Positions 10,722 to 22,338 are shown, numbered from the stretch's first letter. The stretch is DNA of 64,000 nt from Paralithodes platypus (GCA_032716605.1 CM064519.1:20820348-20884347), one strand, 5' to 3'. The notes: generated by a model from the letters alone, not told the origin. Numbers and translations: made by a program.

Positions 10722-11013
10722 TTTATTGGTGGCTCCTTACGTCAATGACGTAAGAGCCTATGATAATATGGCCTCGTTCCGGGCTCCTCAGAGCCCGGGT
10801 TAACCTCGCTCACGACGGTCGAGAACCAAGATCATCTTAGGGGGTACCCCTTAATCATTCCTAAGGTACGTCATTGGGAGGACAGAGCCACTGAAAAGTA
10901 GAAAATAAAAAGAAAAGAATTAACACAGTTTGAACACCGCACCTGCGCGCATTCTGATCTTCCTCTGTTCCCATACCACTGCCCGCTAATTCACCTCTCA
11001 GGTGCACTCTCTC
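10722..11013 (+). repeat. Left inverted terminal repeat of a second DIRS-like family
   Basis: It starts TTTATTGGTGGCTCC and runs to about GGTGCACTCTC. It is the near-perfect reverse complement of 56579-56880, and its first bases occur complemented in the internal region at 56409-56522. Shared blocks include GGTACCCCTTA, GACGGTCGAGAACCAAGATC and GAGCCCGGGTTAACCTCG. The architecture is that of family 1 but the sequence is different. Whether it pairs with the right end at 56907 as one nested element is inferred. Confidence 0.75.
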
Positions 11014-11792
11014 GACCGTCGCCAGTCCAGACATAACGCCCTTTGTCCTTACTCGCCCTTTCAGTTTTGCATAGCCCCTCTTAAATGCCTCAGTTTTAAT
11101 CCATAGTGAGTCATATTGCAGTTGAGTTTGTATAGGCGTTTAGAAATGTATTTATTTTAACTTTTCTCTTGTAACCTGAATAAGTAAGGACTTAGTATGG
11201 GCTGGTCGACGATCGTGCGTCTCAAGGATGTCACTTTCACTTTCTAAAGGAGTGTTTTTGTTTATTGTTTAATCATACGAGCCTCGGCTCATTAGCTGCA
11301 GTGTCCCTTTTTTCTGTGAAAGTGTTTTTAACATTGTAGCTTGAGATTATTTCCCTTAAGTATTGATTTCTATGTTAGTGTCAAATTCAGATCTTTAATT
11401 CTTTACATCCCCCCCCCCCCCAAGGTCGTGCACAGGCCAGGGGTTGCTTGTCATACCATTGTTAAATTTTCTTTAAAAACTAAATTCCCAAATCCTAATT
11501 TCAAAAAATTTCCTTTTTGACCTATTTTCATATCAATGCTTCACACCATATCACCTACAGTACCTTTAGTATTAACTTTCAAAACGTTCTATGTGAAGGT
11601 AAACATGACGGAGGTTGCCAGATTGGCAATAATAAATAGAGTTCTCTCACTCTTATAATTACCTCTCCAAATACATTAAATACATATTGCTTTTACATTA
11701 ATCAATCATGAGTGCCTCATCTTACATACAGTATTTGTCCTCAAGACATTTGATATGACATTATTTTCAGTGAGAACCATCAAATACTTACT
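11014..11792. other. Non-coding stretch following the second-family terminal repeat
   Basis: No ORF or RNA gene is recognised. There is a short C-run at about 11409-11422 followed by AAGGTCGTGCACAGG. By position this would be the untranslated leader of the second DIRS family, but I see no sequence similarity that proves it. Confidence 0.5.
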
Positions 11793-13788
11793 TATAGAGA
11801 AGGAACCAATCTGTTTGTCCCAAGATATAAAACTGGAAATTTTACTAAGCAGAAAGAATGGTTTAATTTGAAATGCAAAAGAGCTTTGGGTAGGCGTGAT
11901 GCAGCTTGGGCTAGATTAAGAAGAAGGCACACTGAGAGTAATTGGAATAAATATAAACAGGAGAGGAATAGATATGTTAACATAATTAGGCAAGTTAAAA
12001 TGAACTATGAGAAGAACATAGTAAATAAATGTGAAAGTGACCCTAAATTGTTTTATAAATATATAAACAGTAAGTTGAAGGTAAAGAAACAAATTACTAA
12101 ACTAAGAGTAGATGCTAGGATGTATGAAAATGTATCGGACATGTGAGAGGTAATGAATAACAAATTGGGGTCGGTTTTTACTAGAGAGGAAAGTTTTGAC
12201 GAACCACAGGCGGGAGTACTGGAGAGTGGTCTTAGCAAGATTGAAATAACTAGAGATGAGCTGTTATCTGCGATGAGAGGACTTGAAGTAAGGAAAGCTA
12301 TGGGACCGGATGAAGTGTCTGCCTGGGTTTTAAAGGAGTGTGCAGAGCAATTAGTGGAGCCAGTGAGGGATATAATTCAAGCTTCCTTAGATAAAGGACA
12401 GGTTCCTGTTGAATGGAAAAGAGCTAATATCATTCCAATATACAAGAATGGAAACCCTGAGGACCCTCTAAACTATAGACCAGTTTCACTTACTAGTATT
12501 GTATGCAAGATTTGTGAAAAGCTAATTAGGAAGAGATGGATGAAAATGTTGGAGAGAAAAGATAATAATGCCAAAGCAATTTGGATTCAGAGAAGGGACA
12601 TCTTGTGTTACCAGTCTGTTATGTTACTACAGTAGGGTGATAGATGTACTGCAGGAAAGAGGCGGATGGGTGGACTGCGTCTACTTAGACCTTTCCAAAG
12701 CATTCGATAAGGTACCACATAAGAGATTGCTATCTAAGCTTGAGACGATAGGATGTGTCAGGGGGAGTTTGCTAAAATGGATGGAGAGCTATTTAACAGA
12801 TAGAGAAATGAGGACCAACATTGGAGGAACTTACTCATCGTGGCGGAAAGTTGAGAGTGGTGTGCCACAGGGATCTGTGTTGGCACCTCTTATGTTCCTT
12901 ATGTACGTGAATGACCTGCCGATAGGCATAAACTCCTACATGTCAATGTTTGCAGATGACGTAAAAATTATGAGACAAATAACAAATATAAGTAGTTGTG
13001 AGGAGCTGCAAGGGGATTTAGATAAAATATACGAATGGAGCACCAAGTGGAAAATGAAATTTAATATAAGTAAATGTCATGTGTTAAATATGGGAAGAAG
13101 TGTGAATAGACCAAATTGGGAGTACAGGATGGGAGATAATATAATTAGCAAGGCCGAAAAAGAAAAGGATTTAGGGTTGATCATACAAGATAGCTTGTCG
13201 CCAGAGAAACATATTAACAAGCTCTTTAGCGGAATGTATGCAATGGCCGGGAATATGAAAGTTGCTCTGAACTACTTGGATGAGAACATGTTAGCGAAAA
13301 TTATAAAAAGTATGAATAGACCAAGATTGGAGTATGCAGCAGTGGTGTGGTCCCCGCATCATAAGAAGCATATTCACAAGATAGAAAGAATCCAGAGAGC
13401 ACTTACTAGATTGGTTTCAAGTCTCAGAGAAATGCCATATGAAGGGAGGCTAGACAAATTAAATCTACCGAGTTGGTGATGGGCTGGTCTATCAGAGTGA
13501 GAACTGAGCGATCTCTACCATACCCATAGCTTACTCTGACTGTTCCTTTTACTTTTATATTTTCTAGATCTCAAGTGACGGCGTCTCTTCCGTGGATTGA
13601 CCTCCCAGTCTACCTAGATTGGAAGCCAAAGCGTCACATTTTTTCCTTTGCCCCTCAACTTTCTCTTCATAATTGCTGAGGGGCACAGGGCCCTGGGTGG
13701 GGGTAATCATGCAGAGAAAGGAATTTGAGCACTTTTTGTTATAGCAGCTATTATAATCAATAATTTCAATAATATACTGTCGCAATCT

Positions 13789-14538
13789 GTTAGATAATAA
13801 CTATAAAAAATAAAATTTCATCCCCCAAGTTTGACCCTCCAGCCCCGGCTATGTATTATATATATATTCCTCGAAACCCGGGTGTTTTGGCCGAAAAACG
13901 TCTAGGCTAGGCTACCGTATATGTGTTAATCTGACTGCTTCCCGCATTCCCACGCATCCCCAAGCGTAGCTGTGTTATTTACCTGTAGAATGGCATTAAG
14001 TAGAGCTCTCTAAGTCAACTGGTTGAGTTGTGATGATGATTTCATTGGAGATAACTTTATGGCCAAAACAGCCACTTTACACTACTTTTTGATACTTAAC
14101 AACAACATACAGGCACACACGAACAAGCGACGCTCTCCTTCTTGTGGCCGGAGATGCGGGGCGTCGGTCCAGCCGGCTGTTGTTTACATGCGTCGGACCG
14201 ACGCCTCGCACACGAAGCTCACAGGCTTTCAACCACTGGGCGTTCAAGAGCCCTTCCGGGCAGCTGTTATATGCTTTTTTATGGGCGTTCAAGAGCCCTT
14301 CCGTGGTGAGAGGGTTAAATATTAAGCCAATTCTAAGTAAAATAGCGACATCTCCGATACGATTAGATAATACAGTAAGTATTCCAGCATTGGCTCTTTT
14401 TTCATGTTAGATAATAACTATAAAAAATAAAATTTCATCCCCCAAGTTTAAATATTAAGCCAATTCTAAGTAAAATAGCGACATCTCCGATACGATTAGA
14501 TAATACAGTAGTAAGTATTCCAGCATTGGCTCTTTTTT
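13789..14538. repeat. 133-bp tandem duplication of ND5 sequence within the NUMT
   Basis: The unit beginning GTTAGATAATAACTAT occurs at 13789 and again at 14406. Subtracting the 484-bp MITE with its duplication gives a period of 133 bp. Each unit ends in GCTCTTTTTTCAT. It duplicates the part encoding the [11 protein letters not shown] region. Confidence 0.88.
13835..14314. mobile_element. piggyBac-type TTAA MITE, 480 bp (copy 1)
   Basis: The insert begins CCCTCCAGCCCCGG and ends ..CCGTGGTGAGAGGG. It is flanked by TTAA at 14315-14318 and TTGA (a mutated TTAA) at 13831-13834. The empty site AAGTTTAAATATT is preserved in the second ND5 unit near 14453. A second 480-bp copy in opposite orientation lies at 54987-55466. 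TTAA duplication and CCCT termini are typical of piggyBac-superfamily elements. There is no transposase ORF. Internal direct repeats of GGGCGTTCAAGAGCCCTTCC occur near 14240 and 14283. Confidence 0.87.
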
Positions 14539-14612
14539 CATTTTGGTAATAAATTACTAAAGCATAAGAAATTAACCCCAGTCCATCTCAACCTAATAAA
14601 AATTCTAATTAA

Positions 14613-14745
14613 TATTATTTTTATTAATCTCACCACCACACCCCCAATGAAATTAATTAAAGTATATATGATCCACCGGGATTCGAACCCGGGTTATCAC
14701 ACACATATTTTTGCCACCTTAACCATTACACCACCAGGTGTAATA
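14613..14745 (-). mobile_element. tRNA-like (SINE-head-like) insert in the ND5 NUMT
   Basis: About 133 bp interrupts ND5 between the codons for SPN and I-R-I-L-L. On the minus strand it has a perfect A-box match, TGGTGTAATGG (14723-14733), and a perfect B-box match, GGTTCGAATCC (14679-14689), about 33 nt apart, followed by a short AT-rich tail. It looks like a degenerate tRNA or tRNA-derived SINE. The acceptor stem does not pair well, so it is unlikely to be a working tRNA. Duplications of AATTA are possible but ambiguous in AT-rich sequence. Confidence 0.65.
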
Positions 14746-15455
14746 ATTAGGACTAATAATTAGTATGGCCATAGAAAATACGAAGGCCAAGACTAAGTAG
14801 ATAAACCGATTTATATTATAATCCCCTATTATATAATCACCCCTGTAAAAAATTACTATAGAAGAAATTAATAATACAAATCCTAAAAATATTAAAGACA
14901 TTCAGTCGAAAATAAATGTTGCTAAAATTGAATTAGAGTTAATAGAGTTAATAACTTTGCTTTCCCGGGTGTTTCCGCACCCTCCTCAGCTCCCCGCCAT
15001 GGAGTGGCTTCGGTCACCCAGGCTTTATTGTGGTCGGCAGTGAGGGTTCTGTGGGGGCGCACGGTTATGGCCTTGGCCTTGCTCGGGGCCTTGGGGCTGT
15101 TCGGCCAGGCAGCTTGGGGAACAACAACAACAACAACAACAACCGAGTACATGATAATGATGTACAAATGCACCCGAGGGCTGGAGAGGCTGGATAGGGA
15201 GGATACTGTATATTAATTATGGATACAGGAATAACTAGAGGCCACAGCTACAAAGTAAAAAGACCTACCTGCAAGAACGATATCAGGAAGTTTAGCTTCC
15301 CCTATAGATGTATTGACAAATGGAATAGGCTGGAGGAGGAGGTGGTAGGGGCAAGGAACATCCATATTTTCAAGAAAAAATTGGATGAAAGTAGACTGAG
15401 AGACGGGACAACACGAGCTTAGCTCAACTCCTATAAACTACAATTAGGTAAATAC

Positions 15456-15751
15456 AGCTGATGGTTTTTTATATTGTAATGTTAAATTCTATTACAACAT
15501 CCTATAATAACCTATACTGTACTGCTTATTTAGGCACTTGTATGTCATTATTGTCAAAGGTATCATGTAGGCCTACAGCCAGTGAGTACCCATAATAATA
15601 TCTTGATTAAATATATCTCACTGACTTACAGTCTCGGAACGATGTAAGAAACAGGTACAAGATACACAAAAATCGCCAATTAACACTCGTGCCCGAGTAG
15701 GCCTAACCTTCAGAGTGCAATAAAAAATTACGGCGTTGTTGAGAATTCTCA
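15456..15751. other. Short non-coding gap
   Basis: AT-rich sequence with no gene or repeat I can name separates the LINE end from the CCCGGGTACC array. Confidence 0.5.
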
Positions 15752-17530
15752 AGTCCCCGGGTACCCTGGACCTTATCTCAATAAGGCCCAGGTACCAGGA
15801 CTGCCGGGTATGGTGGCAGTCCCGGGTACCCAGATGGGCGGGTGATATTATAATACTATACATTCTCAAGTCCCCGGGTGCCCTAGGCCTTATCTCAATA
15901 AGGCCCGGGTACCAGGACTGCCGGGTATGGAGGCAGCCCCGGGTACCCAGATGGGCGGGTGATATTATAATACTGTACCATACAAATATAAAGTCAAACC
16001 CGAGTACATATAGGCTATGGCCAGCTACCCGGACATTATAATACCGGGTGGTATTATAATCCACAACAAACATTAAGATAAACCCGGCCGGGTACCAACA
16101 AGCTATAAGCCGGGTACTCTGACAACTGTCATGACTAGGACAGACCCGGGCACCAGTACTCCCGGGTGATACGATATAGGCTATTGCGGGTAACTCTGGC
16201 AGCCGCCAAAATAATGACAGACCCGGGCGCCAAGGCAACCGAGTCGTAGCATGCCATAAAAACGGCCGGGCACCAGTAAGCCAGTTTACCGGGTACTCTG
16301 ACGACTGTCAAGACTGACAGCATATGTTACAACAAAATTCTTTTGAAAGCCCCGGGTACTCTACGCCTGGCCTAAACAACATTCAGACAGGCCCGGTTAT
16401 CAATAATGGACGGGTCATATTACAATGCCGGGTACCAGGGCATAATTCATAGTCTCCACAACAAATATAAAGTCAAACCCGGCCGGGTACCAACAGGCTA
16501 TTACCAGTAATACCATAACAAATATAAAGTCAGACCCGGGCACATGTAGGCTGTGGCCAGTTACCCGGGCAACTGTTAAGACTTGTGATGTTTAAGTGCG
16601 TTTCATACGTTTACTAGTATGCGTTTTCATACTCAACCTTGAATGTTTACACAGATCAGCTGGACCAACAGTGACCATGTCATGTAAGGGTTCTCTTGTT
16701 ATTTTGCTCTGTTTAGGTTAAGATTTATGAGGAGCACTAATATTCCCGGGTAGTATTATAACCCAATACAAATATAAACACAAGCCCGGCCGGGTACCAG
16801 CAGACTTTTGCCGGTTACTCTGACAAACTGTCAAGACTATGACAGACCCGGGTACTAGTATTCCCGGGTGATACTATAAAGGCTATAGCCGGTCACACTG
16901 GTGGCTGCTAAAACGATGTCAGTCCCGGATGCCAATTTTCCCGGGTGACATCATAATGCCACCACCATAGGGGTGCCGGGTGACTCAAGGCTGTGCCATA
17001 CTAGGACAAGAACAATTCCGGGTACCAGTAAGAGAAACAGATATTATTTTACCGGGTACCCTAAGCTTTGTCATACTTTAATAAAGACAAACCAGGGTTC
17101 CAATATAGGAATCAAATGGAAATTCTTGCCGGATACTCTACGCTTGGTCATACTATAATAAGGATGTCATACCATATTAGAGATCATACAGTCAGGCCCG
17201 GGTAACAATAATTGACGGGTGATATTACAATGCCGGGTACCATGACATGGTTCATAGTTTCACAATGAAAGGCCCGGGTACCGAAAAAATTGAGACCACC
17301 ATATGGGTGCTGTGTTACTCAAAGCCGTGTCATAATATGACAAGAACAAGTCCGGGTATCAGTAAGTGTAACAGATATTATTTTACCGGGTACCCTAAGC
17401 TTTGTCACACTTTAATAAAGACAAACCAGGGTTCCAATAATGGAATCAAATGGAAATTATTGACGGGTACTCTAGGCTTGGTCACATTATAATAAGGATG
17501 TCATACCATATTAGAGACAGGCCCGGGTAC
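15752..17530. repeat. CCCGGGTACC-rich diverged tandem array
   Basis: The palindromic core CCGGGTAC or a variant recurs roughly every 30-60 bp across about 1.8 kb of otherwise AT-rich DNA. Local order is clear in places: two units of about 120 bp at 15752-15990 sharing CAGATGGGCGGGTGATATTA, and two blocks with a period near 340 bp (about 17021 and 17359) sharing CCCTAAGCTTTGTCA and AAGACAAACCAGGGTTCCAA. An interval at 16590-16740 lacks the motif. No ORF of interest lies inside. It is probably an old satellite-like array; I do not recognise it. Confidence 0.7.
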
Positions 17531-18479
17531 CAGTAATTAACATAACTATCGGATTTACGATAGAAACGAGTTTAAATAAGTACTTCTATCTAATTAGTTT
17601 ATTTAAAGTAAACAAAACAAGGCTAGATCCTAATTTTGCCCAAGTTAAGTAGGCCTAATAAGTACTATTTCCATCTCTCTATGCAACATTGACTCCTTGG
17701 TATGATTCACAGGCTCAGGTAATGTGCTGCGTTACCAGAGAAGAATCTGGACATCAATCAGAATGTTCCCTCCCAGCCAAGTGATAACCACAGCAGGAGA
17801 TGAACATTATTCCAGATTTTAAGGCCATGGTAGACCTAACCATCTCGCCTGTTACTCCCTTCACTCGGTTAACAAAACCGTAATCTTTAAGGTGAGTTCA
17901 CTGGGCAAAACTCTAGAAGTTTCCGGTTCACCTACTAAGTATATTCTCACTAATTACATAATTTTAATTAATTTCTTTCTCTTTCTAAAAAGGCTATACC
18001 TGACTAAAAAATTACCAAGTAATTATATCCAAGTGATACCGGGTAATAATTCACTAGACTATTTCTTACATAAAAGGCAACTGCAGTTTATATAAAATAA
18101 ACGATACATGACTAGATCCTATTTTGCCAAATCTAAGCAGACCTAATAATTCCGGTAATGTTTCCACCATGCAACATTGACTCCTTGGTATTATTCACAG
18201 GCTCAGGCGAGCTGCTGCATTGCCGGAGAAGATTCTCTTCAACAATTAGAACGATCTCTTTCGGCCAAGTGATAACCACTGGAGGAGCCTAACACCTTAT
18301 ATTTTAAGGCGAGTTAATTTTTACAAAACACTAAACGTTTCCGGTTCACCGGCTAAGTGACTAAGTCACTAATCATATTTTTGTTAATAACCATGACCCA
18401 AAAAAACATTCATACCTTCGGTCACATGCAAACAAGTGTTATTATCTGTGTGGGGTTCGGTAAAGTCTTACATTTCAGG
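17531..18479. repeat. Two-copy tandem duplication with about 488-bp period, non-coding
   Basis: Blocks starting at CTAGATCCTA (17623) and CTAGATCCTA (18111) share long stretches, for example GCAACATTGACTCCTTGGTA and CCAAGTGATAACCAC. They differ at many sites, so the duplication is old. No protein-coding content is recognised. Confidence 0.72.
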
Positions 18480-19042
18480 TACTTTAAACAAAATCTCCAG
18501 GTATTATGGAGGCAAAGTATGTAAGCTTTCTTAGAAATATCCTTTTCTAGAACCCCTAGCTCCTCCCCATCTCCTGACAAGAAAATATCTGGATCTAGCA
18601 GGAAAAGACAAAGGTCGGCCAGCTCAATAAACAGTAAATAAACAGAAGAAAGTGAGCAAATCTTAAACTAAAAGGCGACCTGCTAAGTACCAAACTTCCC
18701 CGACTCGACTCGCAATCATGATTTCAAAATCCTGCATTCTACACCACATATCCCCAGACTTTTGACATTGTCTAATGTGGTCAGTCACCCAGCTAACCCT
18801 ATTACATCAAAAAACATAAATTACCTGTCTCATCTACTTCCTTGACTGATCCAAGTTCTGAGGGTATCAGTTCCCCTCCACTTTCCCTAGTACAGTTAGC
18901 TGATACTATTGAACAGCAATCTGAATAAACCCAGTTGCTTGCTCCACCCACATTAATGCACCCTAAACTGATTCAGGTGAATATTGAAGCTGAAGTACAT
19001 AAACCCATACACTAATCACCTGTTCAGCCTTCTACGGACTTA
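18480..19042 (+). pseudogene. Decayed DIRS ORF1 (Gag-like) fragment
   Basis: At about 18555-18650 one frame reads RTPSSSPSPDKKISGSSRKR and then more Ser/Arg, like the SR-rich segment of ORF1 in copies B and C. Further on, LLAPPTL and a PVQP motif match the remnant at 30408-34461. Stops are frequent. DIRS copy B begins at 19043 directly after. Because the LAPP..PVQP segment occurs both before and after copy B, the two flanks may be different copies or an internal duplication. Confidence 0.55.
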
Positions 19043-19354
19043 TTTATTAGTGGCCCCTCCATCATTGACGATTATGCCTATTACATAAGGCCTCCTCTTC
19101 AAACGCTCATTTACCGTAGTTTGAATCTACCGCGCAGAGCATAAAAAATTTGAGGAGCCTTCATCATGAGCGCACGCAACCTCACTCATGGTTCTGTCAT
19201 TATGAAATTGGGTTCTCACTACGAAAAAACTTCGTAACAAATAATAAAAAATAAATAAAATAAGAATAACCATTCATAAGCTTTCCATATACTCGTGGAT
19301 GTACTTGTGTGGATATTTGACCAGACGCTGACTTCAGGCGTCATACTTCCTTCT
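19043..19354 (+). repeat. DIRS left inverted terminal repeat, copy B
   Basis: Reverse complement matches 30065-30380 over about 300 bp, including ACTACGAAAAAACTTCGTA, ACGCTGACTTCAGGCG and CATAAGGCCTCCTCTTC. It begins TTTATTAGTGG, which is also the outer half of the internal complementary region. Confidence 0.9.
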
Positions 19355-20951
19355 CTGCTCTGCGCTCAACCTGCCCTGACGTGTCTCCCCACGCTCCGCT
19401 GGTTCCGCATTTGCTGCGTCCCTAGTGAGTTTTTTCTCATTTGTTTACTCTGGGATGTATCGAGTAAGGTTAGGATATGCGTAGCAGGAGTGTCATGGGC
19501 GGGTTTCCCGCAGTTCAGTGTGTTTGGGACACCTATTTCGGGTGTACCCTCGTGGTCCCGTGGTGGACGCGTGATACATTTTTCGCGGCTAGCTAGCCTA
19601 GTTATTTAGTTGGCTTTAACTACGCATTATCAGGCTTCTTCTTATTTTTCTGATGAAGTTGCCTTATTGTTTGTTTACTGACGTTCCTAGCGTATTTTTC
19701 TTCACTTAGTGAAGTTTTTTCTAGGTCCCGAGTCAGTACATCCCTCTCCCGGGATTTTTTCTACGATGTTGTGATGGCGGCTGTTCCTGTTGTGATATGA
19801 TACAGTGCTTTTTGTTTATATTACGACGTGATTAAGTGATATTTCGTCTGCTTAGGCCTAGCCAGCCACTCGTAGCTTTTTACATGTACAAGTGTTGTTG
19901 ATTTATTGTATAAATATGTAATACTGTGTCATGTGTGTCCTGGATTAGTTGTGTTTTGGCTTAATCCAGGGCCTATTTGTGTATATCAGATTGCGTCTGG
20001 TTAGTGTGGGTTGCCTTTCCAGCGGGTTTTCTCGATTGCACCGAGAAAATCCGGCTGGTTGTCTTTTCCGGCGGGTTTTCTCGATTGCACCGAGAAAATC
20101 CGGCTGGTTGCCGAGTTTTAATCACGCGTGGTTAAAATAGGCTAGTTTCCCCCGGCGAGTGGTGGCTTGAGGGCTCTCCAGGAACTGCGTCTCTGTAGTG
20201 GAGCCTGTGTTCAGGCTTACTGTGTGTTTCCCGGCGGGATGGCTATACCCGTTTAACTAGGTGTTCATGCGGACACCGGTTGAGTATAGTTTTTCCCGGT
20301 TTTTGCAAAGCCATTGAAAACTAGGCTGTTTTGTTTGTTTGGTCTTTCCACCCCGGCGATCTTTTGCAAAGAAGTGGGGATAGGAACAATTGGGGTTAAC
20401 ATTTAAATTAATTTCACACCCGGCGGTTGAACCTTGGGAGGGTGGGATTAACGGATTTACAATTCGGTATAGTTGGCCAGACAATTGAGGGATACAATGG
20501 GTATCGAGGCCTTCAAAATACGGCGATCTATGAAGGCTTCGAGAGAAGTCAGATCTAAAGTTTAAGATAGGCTTACCCTTTTTAACTGCGATATAATAAG
20601 GAGGCCGGCGTATTAATATGGGTTTCCGGTGGACAAAAAACCACTGGGAAGACTGCGTCATTTATAAAGATATGCTCGTCTTTATATCATGTCAGAGGAT
20701 ATGCTTAAATCTTTTGGACGAGTAAAGATATTCTAAAATCTTTACATAGGAACCTACAGGGTAACAAGAGGTAATAGTGGTGTATTACGTCTTGTTGCCC
20801 GGCGGTTCATTAACACTTGTGTTAGAACATTTTGGGGTAACCTTATGAGCATTAATTCCTGGAAAATTTATTTTTCCAGGGCGGAGTTCCGGCGGGTCAA
20901 CAGAGGACCAGGAGCAGCCCGGGGGTGGGTTAGCTTTTTCCAGTCTCTGTC
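19355..20951. other. DIRS leader, copy B (untranslated)
   Basis: The sequence is conserved with 34765-36531 of copy C. At 20009-20108 a hairpin-forming block, GGTTTTCTCG..CGAGAAAATCC, is tandemly duplicated; copy C has one. Other short inverted repeats (TTCACTTAGTGAA) occur. No ORF is convincing. Just before the ORF1 start both copies have TTTCCAGGGCGGAG, which resembles a splice acceptor; splicing is only a possibility. Confidence 0.7.
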
Positions 20952-20988
20952 ATGGCTACACTAGACCCTGTTTTTGCTCTGTGCTTAA

Positions 20989-21980
20989 CCCTCCCGCATT
21001 TTTAGGACGCGATCGCGTCCTAACGCCACCCCTCGAAGAGTGCTCGTATGATGCAATCGCGTCATAATGCCACCTGTAAGTTAGAAATATTCGCCAAAAA
21101 TAAGTTTATGACTCGATTTTGACGCAATTTGGACTGGTAAGTTAGGCATTAGTAAGTTACAAAAGGAAGTATTTAGCAACCCCATAGCATCCCTCTCTGA
21201 GGAGCCCGGGCCTTTGTAAAATCAGTAGTTTCCCGGCCCCCAGACTGTGAGGCAGGGTCCCGGCCCTTTAAATTCTGGGCTCCCTCCCTCTGGCCCACCA
21301 TGCCTAGCTATAGGCAGGCAATTAATTGATTTCATATCTACCCAGTGAAAGTGTTTAGTGAATAATTCGAACTATAGTAAAAGATGTTACTTGTGACTTT
21401 TGGTGACTGAGGGGAGTGAATCTTGGTTAACCCCTTGAGTATTGATGCAGTTTTGTCTAGGTATCATTGATGACTTTACACTATATTTTTCTTGAAGGAC
21501 AAATATATTTATCAATAAATACTGCCTACGAAATAAATACATTATAATCACGAAGATGTCACAGGAATGCTTACAGGAAGTATGGTAAGTACTCTATGGA
21601 ATTTTAGTTGTATTACAGTATATATTATATATAGCCTATATACAGTATATAACAGCCCCAAGATCCCGAGCAAGCCCAAGGCCCATAATCGAGTATTTAT
21701 ATTATTATTATATTTTGTATTTTATTTAAATATTTATTCAATTATTATATTTATTATTTTTATTTAACTATTTTATTTATTATATTATATATATATACTG
21801 TACTGTATATACCGTATATATTGTTTTGTTATTTCCTGTTCCCAGGGTGTCTAGCGGATCAGCCCCAAGGTCCCGAGCAAGCCCAAGGCCCATAATCGAG
21901 TATTTATATTATTTTTATATTTTTTATTTTATTTATTTTATATATATATATATACTGTATATATATATATATATATACTG

Positions 21981-22018
<38 letters not shown>

Positions 22019-22338
22019 TTTTTTATTCCTGTTCCCCAGGGTGTCTAGCGGATCAGCCCCAAGGTCCCGAGCAAGCCCAAGGCCCATAATCGAGTATTTA
22101 TATAATAAGTATTATATTATATATATATATATATACCCGGTATATATATATTTTTTCTTTTTTTTTTCCTGTTCCCCAGGGTGTCTAGCGGATCAGCCCC
22201 AAGGTCCCGAGCAAGCCCAAGGCCCATAATCGAGGATTTATATATTATTACATTTGATTTATTATAATTTATTTATTTGATTTGATTTGATTTATTATAT
22301 ATATATATATATATATATATACCGTATATATATATACC

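Larger units (their letters stand above)
13704..14954 (-). pseudogene. ND5: Nuclear copy of mitochondrial ND5 (NUMT) inserted in the SINE
   Basis: On the minus strand the mitochondrial code gives [75 protein letters not shown] and TKSAQIPFSAWL, the expected ND5 order. Trp in FDWM, GWDG and SAWL is TGA, which marks the invertebrate mitochondrial code and shows that this is dead in the nucleus. ND5 is a proton-pumping subunit of complex I. The block is interrupted by a tRNA-like insert (14613-14745), a 133-bp duplication and a TTAA MITE. The SINE junctions are clean with no duplication, as expected for end-joining capture of mitochondrial DNA. Confidence 0.93.
13474..15141 (+). mobile_element. 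SINE with (AAC)n tail, split by a mitochondrial insertion
   Basis: The 5' part is 13474-13703 (starts near TGATGGGCTGGTCTATCAGA); the 3' part is 14955-15141, ending GGCTGTTCGGCCAGGCAGC..GGGG(AAC)n. Comparison with the copy at 61818-62351 shows the two parts join exactly at GGGTGGGG/CTTTG. Flanking duplications ACCGAGT prove retroposition into the LINE. The 5' end coincides with that of the copy at 57447-57853, so this may be the full length of a short subfamily. No clear tRNA promoter is visible. Confidence 0.88.
11793..15422 (+). pseudogene. LINE reverse transcriptase ORF2, broken (second family)
   Basis: RT motifs: ELLSAMRGLEVRKAMGPDE, NYRPVSLTSIVCKICE, YLDLSKAFDKVPHKRL, SGVPQGSVLAPLM, catalytic MFADDVKIM, then RLEYAAVVWSPHHKKH. 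The C-terminal block after the SINE (TGITRGHSYKVKRP, KFSFPYRCIDKWNRLEEEVV) ends at 15422. Lesions are an in-frame TGA at 12144-12146, a one-base shift near 12565, the SINE at 13474, and a stop near 15214. This ORF would have driven target-primed reverse transcription. Confidence 0.87.
11793..15455 (+). mobile_element. CR1/L2-type LINE (second family), interrupted by a SINE
   Basis: LINE sequence occupies 11793-13473 and 15149-15455. The ORF stops inside the LNLPS motif at 13473 and resumes at 15149 with MIMMYKCTRG. The inserted SINE is bounded by ACCGAGT at 13467-13473 and 15142-15148. The 3' end has one AATTAGGTAAATAC unit; another 3' end of the family, at 57873-58064, has two. The 5' part with endonuclease is missing. 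Confidence 0.88.

Noticed and set aside
13474..13600. Possible snRNA or tRNA origin of the SINE 5' end
   Set aside because: I tried to match the TGATGGGCTGGTC head to U-snRNAs and to pol III A/B boxes and found nothing convincing.
15618..16238. A 206-codon minus-strand frame in the CCCGGGTACC array
   Set aside because: It arises from the repeated units (PGDLRILNNA-like repeats) and shows no domain. Treated as repeat.
16000..17530. CRISPR-like or recombinase-site reading of the regularly spaced CCGGGTAC words
   Set aside because: The spacing and flanking sequence are irregular and partly shared between units, and the host is a eukaryote. A diverged satellite is simpler.
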